From positions 63,883,266 to 63,947,265 of the forward strand of contig NC_084837.1 of the NCBI RefSeq assembly GCF_033115175.1: a DNA stretch of 64,000 nucleotides. Reading direction: 5' to 3'. The translations under genes were made by a program, and so were the position numbers. Source of the DNA: Lepus europaeus. Its lineage: Eukaryota > Chordata > Mammalia > Lagomorpha > Leporidae. Under the pieces are notes generated by a model. The model saw only the letters and a list, made by a program, of their open reading frames with translations, had not been told where the DNA came from and searched no databases. Shown here piece after piece: positions 25,101-37,100 of the stretch. Numbering within the stretch: position 1 is the first letter of the stretch; each line of letters starts with the position of its first letter.

Positions 25101-28100
25101 ACTCCATTCAGCCATGTGGTCCTCGGGGTTGCAAAGTTTCTTGAACAAGTGCCTTGGCTTCACTGGATCTTCTTTGTATTATTTTGGTTTCTTTTTTCAC
25201 ATAGGCAACTGTGATTACATTACAGGCACAAAAGCAGAGTCTGCTTCCCTGCACCTACCCAGTTGGTCCTGAGCAAAGGGAGCACCAAGCCAGAGGGGTT
25301 GGGTGGAAGGCAGCCCGCAGGCAGCTTGCCATTGCTGGTGAGGAGGGAGGAGCCCCGAGCTCACAGCATACTCAGAAATCCTGACCCTTGCCTCCGCTAA
25401 GCCACAGCCTTGAAAAATAGAGAGCAGCTGCTTGTCAGGACTGAACTTGCAGCTGGCCGGCCTGCCTGTGTTACCCTCATGCTCATTGGCTGCTTCTCCA
25501 AGAGAGAGCACAGTTCTGCACTTTATGATTGTTTTCGTATGACATAATAACCTGCTGTTGACTTTTCTAAACATGTCCTTTCTGCTTATGATGCTTTTCC
25601 TTCTCCAGGCTGCTTTGGTCTCTCTTCACCCCAAAACAGACCCAGAACTGGCTAGTCAGCAGACCATCAGATCAGGGTTGAGAAGAGGACAGAGTGCTTG
25701 TTACAATTGAGAAGCAGGCCCACCCTGAGGCTTTGCCTGACTCCCAAGCTCCTGAGTGTTGTGGCTACTCTCCCTTGAGTCACACTATGAGTAGCCAGGC
25801 TATTTGTGTGGGTTGTGTGTGTGTGTGTGTGTGTGGTGGGGGTGGGGCAACGGGGCAGCTCCCTCACATCTGAAGAAACTGCTTCTGACTGTAAAGTTGA
25901 AATACTAATGCTTTCTTTCTAGGGCTGCTGTCAGGCAGTAAGATTTAATGGATGTAAAAAACACATTTTAAGGTCTAGCTGATATTATCAGGGTCTATAG
26001 ATTTCTAGAATACCAAGGAATTGTCTTCTAATTTGCTGGCAAGATTTTTTTTCTTCAAGTTTCTGTTTGGGTAGTGTTTTTTTGCATGTTCAGCCTCGTC
26101 TGTTCCAACATTTAATAACCTCTCTGCAGGGTTTTTCACTGGAACCTATCTTCAGCACTTTTTTCTTGCCAGTATTCTAACTAGTATCAGCAATATTGAC
26201 CAAAAGGAAGGCTTAGCAAACATTCTTTTTGATAGTAATTACTGCATAATTTATTTCAGGCTATGGCTCTGATTTGGGGGGAAATTTAAAAAACAAGTCA
26301 AAGCAGTTGAATCCAGCAATAGGAGAATCTTAATTTTCTGTGTCTGAGTAGGAACTACTAGGATGATTAACATACTTTTTAACAGCAGTAGCTTCTCTAG
26401 ATAAAGAGTTGTTTTTTTTTTTTTTTTCTGTAGAGGCTAATTAATTTATATTGAGAAGTAGTTGGAGAAGTGGATTAGTCTAGTAGCTTCCTTTTAGTGT
26501 AAGAATTTACAGGAAGAGCAAAAATGTGTTAATTTTGTAATTTATTGTTTTAAGTTTCCAATGTTGTGACCGGAGTGAAATATTCTTTCTCAATAATTTT
26601 TGCCTAAGAAAAACATGAAGATGGGATCTTGCTGCTGTTGCACCCTTGTAATGTTGGTGAAAGCATGCATTAGTCCAATGGTAATATCCATTCAAAGAAA
26701 AATGTATATATCCTTACCTTTGGATCCAAAGGTTAAAATACTGGCATCTTATCCTATGCAAACACACAGGCTGCACAAAGGTATATATAGCTGAATTTTT
26801 TTGGTGTTATTCATATTGGTGAAATCTTTGAAGTAATCCAAGTAGCTATGAATACATTTACTATACATGCATAAAATGAATTTCCTGCTAAAGAGAATGG
26901 AGTCAGTCTATATGTACTGACATGGAAAGGTATGCAAGACACAGGTGGGACAACAAAGCAAATTTTGTAACAGTTTGTGTTAATGAATATTTCTTTTTGT
27001 TAAAATATATATATTTATGTGTGTTAATACATGTATATAAAAAACAAGACTATAAATACCAAACTGTTGTCAATATTCGTTATCTCAGGGAGGCATAGTA
27101 GATCACGGTGGACTTTGACCATCTACATTATATATTTCTGTGATGTTTAAATTTTTCACAGTGAGCCTCTATTATTTTTGTAATTAGGAAAAAAGATGAG
27201 AGTCTCTCCAATTTAAACATGTGTATTTGATATTTAAATCTAATATGTTTAAAATTTAAAATCTGTATACTCATTAAAGCAGTTATGCATAAATGTTATT
27301 GAAAAATATATCTGGTATAATAAGCGCACTTGTTTTTGAATTTTTTTGGTAGTCATTGAACATAAAAATATTTTCTTGCAAATATATGATTAGCTTCTTG
27401 AATTTGAAATAATTCATTCCTGATATCTTCAAAAATATTTCCTTGGTTAGCTTTGGTACATGTGCTTTCCGAAAAGATCTTACACAAATAAAACAGAGAA
27501 GTATCATAAAGGAAATATTCCATCCATGATTTCAACACCCACAGTTAACACTGTCAATATTCTACATCTATTTCTGATTATAAAGCATGTTTAAAGATTT
27601 TTTTTAAAACAGCAACACTGTCACTTTCATCACTGATGATAATTTCAGTAAGATTTGTGAAGAGCTGTGCTGTGCGTATCTTTCCTAAGGTCAGTGTTTG
27701 TGATCATTTAAGGCACGTGGATTACTCCATTTAGGCCTCCCTCAGTCTTTCTAAAAATCATCAAAATCTTGCCTTCTCTTCCAGCTTCAAGAGCTGGCAG
27801 TGATAGATAGTTGGAGAATTCACTAGGAAGTGAAAGAATTAAGATTGACTAAAGAGTATTCATACTTATTTTTAAAAGTTATTAATTTATTTGAAAGGCA
27901 GAGCAAGAGAGGGGATCTTCCATCCACTGGTTAACTCCCCAGATACTGTAACAGCTGGGCCTTCTGGAGTCAGGAGTCCTGAATTCTATCTGGGTCTCCC
28001 ACATGGGTGACAGGGACTCAACGACTTGAGCCATAACCTGCTACCTCCCAGGGTACACATTACCAGGAATTGGTATTGGAATTGCAGCAGCAACTCAAAT

Positions 28101-31100
28101 CCTGGGCATTCAAATGTGAGATATGGGTGTTTTAACTGCTGCACCAACTGCCAATTCCTACTTTTGAGTATTTAAAAAATGGGGTCCATTGGGGCCGGCA
28201 CTGTGGCACAGCAGGTTAAGCTGCCTTCTGCAACCTCAGCATCCCATTTGGACACTTACTTGAGTCCTGGATGCTCCACTTCTGATGTAGCTCCCTGCTA
28301 ATGTACCTGGGAGGGCAGCGGAGGATCGTCCAGGTGCTTGGGTCCTTGCCCTCACATGGGAGACCTGGAAGAAGCTCCTGGCTTTGGCCTGGCCCACCTC
28401 CAGCAGTTGTGACCATTTGGAGGGGGTGAACCAGTAGATGGAAGATCTCTTTCTTCATCTCTCTCTCTCTCCCTCTAATTCTGACTTATAAATCAATCTT
28501 TTTTTAAAAAATGGAGTCCATAAATCAATATTAAACACTGTGCCCTGTGCTATAGAATTGTACCAGATGTGACTTCTGCCCTCCAGGACATTATAAATAG
28601 GAGAGAAAAGACAAATCCCTAGAATGACAATCCATGAAATTCTTCATAAGGTACTAAGTAGTACAAGCCATGTGGATGATGCAAATTAAGTGCTGGTATA
28701 AGAGCATTAGGAGGGGAAGAATCATTTGTGGCCAGTTGATCACAGAGAGAATCGGGCTATGTGATATTTGAGCGGGTCCTTGAAGGAAAGGTAAGATTTC
28801 AGTTTGGCGTGGTAGAAGGGGAGGGCATTTCAGGTAGAAGAATACTAAAGCCCTGAGGCTCCTTCCCAGAATAATGAATAATCCAGATTGACAAATGCAT
28901 ATGATTCATATAGTCAATGAGTAGTAGGAAATAGAAGAAAGGTAGGGCCTGTGGATGCCAGACTGAGACAGTTATACTTTAGTTGGAAGTAAGGAGCCAT
29001 TGAAAGTTTTTGAGTAAGGGAAGGAATATGATCAAAGCTTTGCCATGGAAAGATTATTCTGGTAGGTTGGGGATGGACAGCATCTACCAATAAGGAGATT
29101 GATTAGACAACTATTGTTGGGGCTGGCTTGCAACGGTGGTATCCAGTATGGATGCCAATTCAGGTCCAGGCTGCTCCACTTCCAATTCAGCTCCCTGCCA
29201 GTGGCTTGGGAAAAACAGTGGAAGATGGCTCAAGTACTGGGACCACTGCCACGGCCATAGGAGAACTGGATGAAGCTCCTGGTTTCGGCCTGGCTCAGCC
29301 CTAGCCATTGTGGCCATATAGGAAGTGAACCAAAAGGTGGGAGAGCTCTCTGTGTGTCTCTCCTTTTATCTCTGCAACTCTGACTTTCAAATAAATACTA
29401 ATCTTGAAGCAAGCAAACAAACAAAAAACCCCATTGTTAAATCCAGGAATGTGGTGCTGAAGGCCTGAACTGGGGTATTGGGATTGAGAGTGGAAGGAAA
29501 TTGAGCATTTTATAGAGAATAATGAGTTGAAGAAATCTTTGTTTCCATGAGAGTCTTATGGCACAAGTTGGCGTGATTGCAGGGGCACTGAGAGCCTTTC
29601 CACTGCCCCTTTTGTTCCAGGACACACATTCACTCTGTGTACTTAGTCCAGATAAGGGGTAGCGAGTATTCTATGTGGTTACAAAATTGTAGACTAAGAG
29701 ATTAAGAAAACAGGGGTATGTAGAGTTGTGGATATGGAGGAATTGGGCCCTTTTGGTGATCAAACTCTTAGCTCATAAAGCTGTTTGTGGTTCTGATCTT
29801 GCTGTAGAGAGAACTGGATTCTCCATGCCCCTCTACTCCCCACCAAACATCATCCACCCCTATTCTGTTTGTTAAATTGAAGTATCACCTATCCTAGCTT
29901 TTCTTAAACTGTGGGAGAGGAAGGGAGGGTAGAATTGCCTGCTCTTCTAGGAATGTGCTCTTAAATCTGCTCTCTGAACTTCAACACGTGCTGATGACTG
30001 TGCTCTGAGCCCTTTACCTATAGTTCCTCATTCCCTCCCCTTTCTAGTCTGATGGCCTTCCTTTCCCCACTGGGCTTACGAAATCAGATTCTCTTGCTTC
30101 TGACACTGCAGTGCCAGTTGCCTTGGAAACAGGTATCAGCTGTCCTGTTGACTGTAAGCTGTAGCACAGCCTGGACAAGGGTGAGTGCATGAGATACTCT
30201 GGCATTAGGAAGACTCTCCCTTCCTTTTTCTCTGCAACTGTCTCAGTGAACAGAGGTCAGAACCCATTTCAGAGACCTGTTTCCGCTACTGATAGCTTTG
30301 GTGTTTTTTTGTTTTTGTTTTTAAGAAAACATTAAAGCTAATATGAGAGGTCCCTATTATCCTCCTACTTCATCCTGTTGCCCTCTGCGTTCTGTCTTGG
30401 TTCTCAAACCTGTCCCTGAGGCCCGCACAAAGGCATGGTGACTTCCCTATGTGCCCTTCTAGAAACTGTAACATTCTGGTGGTGTTGGAGAACCTAACTC
30501 CCTGTATCCTTCATCCGTAAAGTGGAGATGACAGTAGTCACTCATGAGGTTAAGAGCGAGATAATCTGCATGAAGTGCTTAGAACAGTTTTTTTTTTTTT
30601 TTTTAAGATTTACTTATTTATTTGAAAGTCAGCGTTACACAGAGAGAAAGTGAGGCAGAGAGAGAGAGAGAAGTCTTCTATCCGCTGGTTCACTCCCCCA
30701 TTTGGCTGCAACAGCTGAAGCTGCATCTATCTGAAGCCAGGTGTAAGGCCGCCACAAAACACACCAAAGGGTTTATTGGGGGAAACCAACTGGAGGGAAG
30801 GGGTGAAGGAGAAGGAGGGAGGAGAGTGTAAGAGAGAGAGAGACAGAGGTCAGGAGAAAGAGAAAGAAGGAGAAAGGGAGGGGGGGTATGGAGGGGGAGA
30901 GAGAGAGGGGGAGGGAGGGAGGGTGGGAGGAAGAGAGAGAGGAGAGACACATGTTCAGGAACAGGTCCTTTTAAAACTTTGCAGGAGGGGGAGGAAGGGC
31001 GGGCAGGGAACTAGGAGCAGCGAATCCCATTAGGATGGGGGTGGAGCTTGACCCTGGTGGTTGGGCCATGTGGCTACCTGGCTTCCAGCAAGGGCAACGG

Positions 31101-34100
31101 AGGCTAGAACCTAGGATGGTGTCAGGGTCTAGACTGTGCCATAGATAAGACTGTGCCATTTTACTAACACCAGGAGCCAGAAGCTTCTTCCAGGTCTCCC
31201 TGGGTGCAGGGGCCCAAGGATTTGGGCCGTCTTCCACTGCTTTCCCAGGCCATAGCAGAGAGCTGGATCAGAAGTGGAGCAGCTGAGACTCGAACCAGTG
31301 TCCATATGGGATGCCGGCACTGCAGGCGGCAGCTTTATCTGCTACACCAAAGCACCGGCCCCTAGAACAGTTCTTGCACAGAGTTTACATTCAGTAAAGG
31401 GGAGCTGTGAGAGCTGCAGTTCCTCTGCACAAGCTCCTTCTCACCCTGGGTATTCTTGTCAGAATACTTGGAACATTGTTTCCTCTTAGTCCCAGGAGGG
31501 GCTAAGGTTTAGCAATAAAAGGGCAAAAGTGCTTTAGTTTACTAGTTCCCAGCTAGGTGATCATTAGAACCACCTGGAGAACTTTTAATATGCAGATTCT
31601 TTTTTTTTTTTTTTTTTTTTTGGACAGGCAGAGTGGATAGTGAGAGAGAGAGAGGAAGGTCTTCCTTTTTGCTGTTGGTTCACCCTCCAATGGCTGCTGC
31701 GGCCAGCGCATCTCACTGATCCGAAGCCAGGAGCCAGGTGCTTCTCCTGGTCTCCCATGCGGGTGCAGGGCCCAAGGACTTGGGCCATCCTCCACTGCCT
31801 TCCCGGGCCATAGCAGAGAGCTGGCCTGGAAGAGGGGCAACCAGGATAGAATCCGGCACCCCAACCGGGACTAGAACCCTGTGTGTCGGCGCCGCAAGGC
31901 GGAGGATTAGCCTGTTAAGCCACGGTGCTGGCCGATATGCAGATTCTTAAGCCCTGCTCTGTTATCTATTGATTCAGAATCTCAAAGGAGTCTGGGGAAA
32001 GGTTTGGGATGGGGACTACTATCTGAAAAAAATCTGAAATCCTTTGCATAATTCTGTTGATCAGCCAGGTTTAGAGTCTGTGTTCTACTTTCCTTGTCTC
32101 CAAGGGCTTATGGCTAGAGGATCTCTAAGGTTACCTCCTCCCAAGCAGTGGCAGATTTACGTCCTTAGAAGCTGAGGCTATTTTAATCCCAGCACAGGAG
32201 AATTGACTCAACTCTCACTAATTCTAAACTGTTAAGCAGGAGATCCTGGATTTTCTGTCATATTGGTGTTGCTTCTGGGAATCTTTGTGGTATAGATAGT
32301 AGCAGTGTACATCGGCCACATTGGGTCTGCTCTCATCTTGGAGTGGCCAGTGCAGCCCCACCTACCTCTGCCCAGATGGCACATGGGACTCTGAAGGAGC
32401 AGAAGTGAATGAGCGTGGCCTGATACCACACTGCTCCTTCCTCCCAGGTCCAGTCACTGGGTCTCTGCCCAGCTGCCTGATCCTCTGCACAAAGGCTGCT
32501 GGCCTTGGGGCTCCTCTGTGGGTTTTTCGTAAGTGGCAATTTTCAGAATCTGATGGAGAATCTGCTTTGTGAGATTAGAGAGAAGTGTGTGGGCAAGAGA
32601 CAAACATAGTTATTCTTAACCTGCAGGAAGGGAGGGTTAAGCAGAGAGTGCTCTGCCTTGGACAGGTCTCTGACATGCTTGTTTATAGAAACAGCAAGCC
32701 AGTGGTTTGGCTGGAATGTATCTTACAACTCAGAGATGGAGGAGTGGGGGAAGATAGTAGAAAAAAGAAGCTGGTGGCAACAAAAACAGAGATCCGTTTT
32801 CTCCCAGTTGCTGGGGTTTCCTTACCAGTTTGAGGGCAGCCAAATCCTAGGTGCCCCTGGCCTTTTGTGACTGTGACCTCTTAGTTCTCTGTCTCAAGGG
32901 ACCAACCACTCCCATGCCATTACAGACTCCCTGTACACAGAAAGGGAGAGCAGATCCTAACAACTTCTACTATGGCACAAGCCAGAGATCCTTGCCCAGC
33001 AGTACCTTGGTCTTGGCTCTATAGATGGGCTCTTCCGTTGACTGGTGCCTCCCTCTAGCTTGTGGACTTATCAGGACCATGAGCTTGAGAAAGAGAGACT
33101 GCTTGGGACCCTGTGCTGTGCCACATATGTTGCAGATGGCTCTGGACTCTGAAGAGCCCTTTTCTTGCCTCCCTCACTTCTTGTAGTACTTGCATCAGTT
33201 GTTCCTCCCTTCTGGGAATTTTCCCTTCACTGATTTCCTGGTTCTCTTCCCTTTCTAACTGCTTGGCACTTCATCTTCTCTTCTCTGTAAGTAGGTATTC
33301 CCCAAGGTTTCTCCTCTCCCTCTGCCTTTGCCTTCCCTGCCTATGTATGTCTTAACATACTCATCACCAAAACATAGCTTTGGTCATGTCCTCAGCTTGA
33401 AATCCTGCCGTGACTTCCCAGAACCTGCCGTTATGCCACTTAATTTGGCATTCAAGTCCCTTCCTGGTCTGGCTGCATTCTACCTCCCCTGACCTAATAC
33501 AGGTACTCCTCTGGACAATCTTTGCTTTTGCTATTGCTCCCCTGTGCTGCAGTTTTCTGGTACCAAACTTTTGCTCACGCAGCTTCCTCTACTGAGAATT
33601 CCTTTTTTCTTTATTTCCACCTGTTGGAATCCTTGTACATGTTGAGGCCCCAGAGCGCTTCACCATCTCACTCTCTAAGAAAGCTTTCTGAGTCCCTCCC
33701 TGGCCCAGTTCAGAACTCATCTCTTTCTCTTTGAGCACTTTGTAGATTTTTTTTATGACCCTTGTTACATATTATTGTTTGTTGTAAATCTTTTATCTTC
33801 TGTGATGGATTTTGAGGATAGAGAATAGTTTGCTCATCCTTTACCCTAGGATCCTGGATGCATCCCAGTGGCTTTCAAGCGTTTTTGAGGGGCTGGTGCT
33901 GTGGCGTAGCAGGTAAAGCTGCCGCCTACAGTGCTGGCATTCCATATGGGTGCCGGTTCGAGACCCCACTACTCCACTTCTGATTCAGCTCTCTGCTATG
34001 GCCTGAGAAAGCAGTGGAAGATGGCCCAATTCCTTGGGCCCCTGCACCCGCGTGGGAGACCTGGAAGGAGTTCCTGGCTCTTGGCTTTCAGATTGGTGCA

Positions 34101-37100
34101 GCTCCGGTCATTGCAGCCATCTGGGGAGTGAACCAACGGATGGAAGACCTCTCTCTCGTTCTCTCGCTCTCTCTCCCTTTCCTTCTCTCTCTGTGTAACT
34201 GTGACTTTAAAGTAAAATAAATAAATCTTAAAAAAAATTTTTTTTGAGAACAATCTACATTAAGAAATGCATTTTGCATTGTGCCTGAGGACACATGTGT
34301 GCCCCTGAACCCAAAATTTCACCTTCAGTGCCTGGTCTTACTACATGCCATATGATATTTTTTTTTATTCTACTTATTCATTACCAAGTAAACGGATGTC
34401 AAGTTTCATTAATGGGTTGTAATCTGCAGGTTGGAAAATACTCTTCTTTTTAGTATGAATGAGTAGTTCCGTCTCGCGCCTCTGTACCACCTGTTTTTTC
34501 CATCTACTTTAATGAGAGCCAGAAGAGCACTTAAACACATGGCTTTATTCTTTCCTTCTCTCTTGGGACCAGGCCATTATGAGGTTACCCTTTATCTCAT
34601 TAAAGTGGGGGATGATTTTGCCTGCTTCCTTTCCCTCAGGAGAATGTAATCTTGCCCTGCCTAGGTCATCATGGAGTGGTGGGTATTCCAGCCTTCCCTC
34701 AGTACACCTGTGGTAACCCTGCCCCCCTGCAGCCTCGCTTCAGGGGAAAGGCGACACCTCTTTTCAGTTAGGGTAGGTTCTCCTGTAGCCCAGTAGTCTT
34801 CACCTGCCAAAGCGAAGCAGGGTCACAGGCTGGATGTTTTCCCACTGCTCTGCTGCATTCGGGATGTGAAGGAGATGCGGCGTGCGAAATGAGTGCTCTT
34901 CGTTCTGTGTTTTCACGTGCATATAAAGCGGTGTCCCTAGAGCTGTGGGTATGTCAGGGTGTCGGATGCCTGGAGCAGTTGTGTCCCAAACTGCACTGCC
35001 TGGGCCGATATGTCTTTTGGACCGTGTTTCAGTACTGTTTAGGTCTTAAGGGTTTGGAGCTGAAGTTCTTACCAGACCTTAAGGCCACATCCCAGATGCT
35101 GAGCACAGCTGTTTTCTTAGAGGGCCTCTTCCCTGCCTCCATTTCCTCAAATGATGCTTGAGGCCAGAATTCTTACAGCAATGGGCTCCCTTCTTTATAT
35201 GGAAAGACGCTGCAGTATTGCAGAGAGACTTAGTCCTTGCATCTCTGAGTGTGGTCTAAGGACATCTGGGATCCCCAGAACCTTTTTAGGGGTTCCAGGA
35301 CATTCTCCCTTTCCTCACTGTATATCCAAATGAGGCTAGATTTTCTTACTATACTGAAGCTAGAATAACATCACAGCAGATTGAATGCAGGCGCAGATAG
35401 GACACTCTAGGTCATCTGTTAAGCCAGACATGAAAAAGATTTGGGGAAAAAAAACAACAAAACAGTGCCGGGGCCGGTGCTGTGACATAGTGGGTAAAGG
35501 CGCTGCCTGCACTGCAGGCATCGCATATGGGCACTGGTTTGAGTCCCGGCTGCTTCACTTCCGATCCAGCTCTCTGCTGTGGCCTGGGAAAGCAGTAGAA
35601 GATGGCCCAAGTCCTCAGGTCCCTGCACCCACGTAGGAGACCCGGAAGAAGCTCCTGGCTCCTGGCTTTGGATTGGCACAGCTCCAGCCGTTGCGACCAT
35701 CTGGGGAGTGAACCAACGGAAGGAAGACCTTTCTCTCTGTCTCTTCCGCTCACTGTCTGTAACTCTACCTCTCAAATAAATAAATAAAATCTTAAAAAAA
35801 AACACAACCTTGTTTAAAAAAAAGAAACAGTGCCACTCTTCCTACTAGTTTGTTTGAAAATCATTACCTTCAATAAAAGTATTAGTGTGTAGTGGGTTTG
35901 TTACTGATATTTTAAAATAAATTAATAAATACTTAACATATTTTCCACTGTAATGTTAAGTATAATAATTATGGGTGGGTATAACTTGCATAAATAAAAG
36001 CTCTTTAGGGTCCTTGATAATTCCTATTTCACTCTCCCTTTCAAATAAATAAATCTTTAAAAAAAAAAAAGAAGAGGGGCCGGCTCCGTGGCGCAGTAGG
36101 TTAATCCTCCTGCGGCACCAGCATCCCATATGGGTGCTGGTTCCAGTCTTGGCTGCTCCTCTTCCAATCCAGCTCTCTGCTGTGGCCTGGGAAAGCAATA
36201 GAAGATGGCCCAAGTCCTTGGGCCCCTGCACCCACATGGGAGACCAAGAAGAAGCTCCTGGCTCCTGGCTTCGGATCGGCGCAGCTCCAGCCATAGCAGC
36301 CATTTGGGGAGTGAACCAACGGAAGGAAGACCTTTCTCTCTGTCTCTCTCACTGTCTGTAACACTACCTCTCAGATAAATAAAATCTTTAAGAAAAAAAA
36401 CCAAAAAAACAAAGAACGTGACCTGCCATAGAGGGAAAGACCCAGAGAATCAGGGAGGAAGGAGGACACTTGATCTCATTCAGAGGTCAGAGTGACTGGA
36501 GCTCAGCGGTGCACCACTAAAGGTTTACAGTCTCTGAGGCGGGAGGAAGAGCTATGGCTTGCAGACCTATGCTCCTTTCCGTGGTTGTAAGTTGTCTCGT
36601 GGTGATTTCCAGGCTGCCGATGTGCTATTCCTGATACACGGACCGGTCGAGCACAGTCGGCGTCCCGAGCTGGTGTTGAGCCAGCAGTAGCACACTGCTG
36701 ATGAAACCTGGGCACAGTTAGCCTGCCTGTGTTTGCAGGGGCCTCCAGAATTGTCTCCATTTTCTAGGGCAGGTGGAAGCTTTGCCATGTTTTTGGAAAG
36801 AGAGGGGAGGGAGGGAAGGTTAGCAGAGGGAGAAAGTCCATTGTGTTGCAGCTCTGCAAAATAAGCCTGGATGCTGGAGGCCTCACAGGATCTCTGAACT
36901 CTCAAATCCTTTGAAAGTGGAGCTGTGCCCTGAACCTCCCTGCAAACAGGAAACTGGTTTGAGTTAAGAACATAAAATAAAAACCAGCTGATGCCCCTGA
37001 ATGTTTTCCGTGCTCCTCCCCCTCCACAGAGCCGAAGGAAACTGCTTTTTTCCCCTTGGATGGCTGCTTAGAAAGCCAGAAAAGGCCAAAACCCATAAAT

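Larger units (their letters stand above)
30590..31362 (-). repeat. C-type SINE split by an LTR element
   Basis: SINE parts 30590-30741 and 31170-31362. The whole is flanked by TAGAACAGTT (30580-30589; 31363-31372). Confidence 0.92.
30490..31410 (+). repeat. MIR fragment, host of nested insertions
   Basis: TTCATCCGTAAAGTGGAGATG and GAAGTGCTTAGAACAGTT (to 30589), resuming at TAGAACAGTTCTTGCACAGAG (31363). The intervening 773 bases are a SINE carrying an LTR. Confidence 0.6.

Noticed and set aside
30742-31169. Intact endogenous provirus
   Set aside because: Only one LTR-like unit, with no internal region or viral coding sequence between two LTRs.
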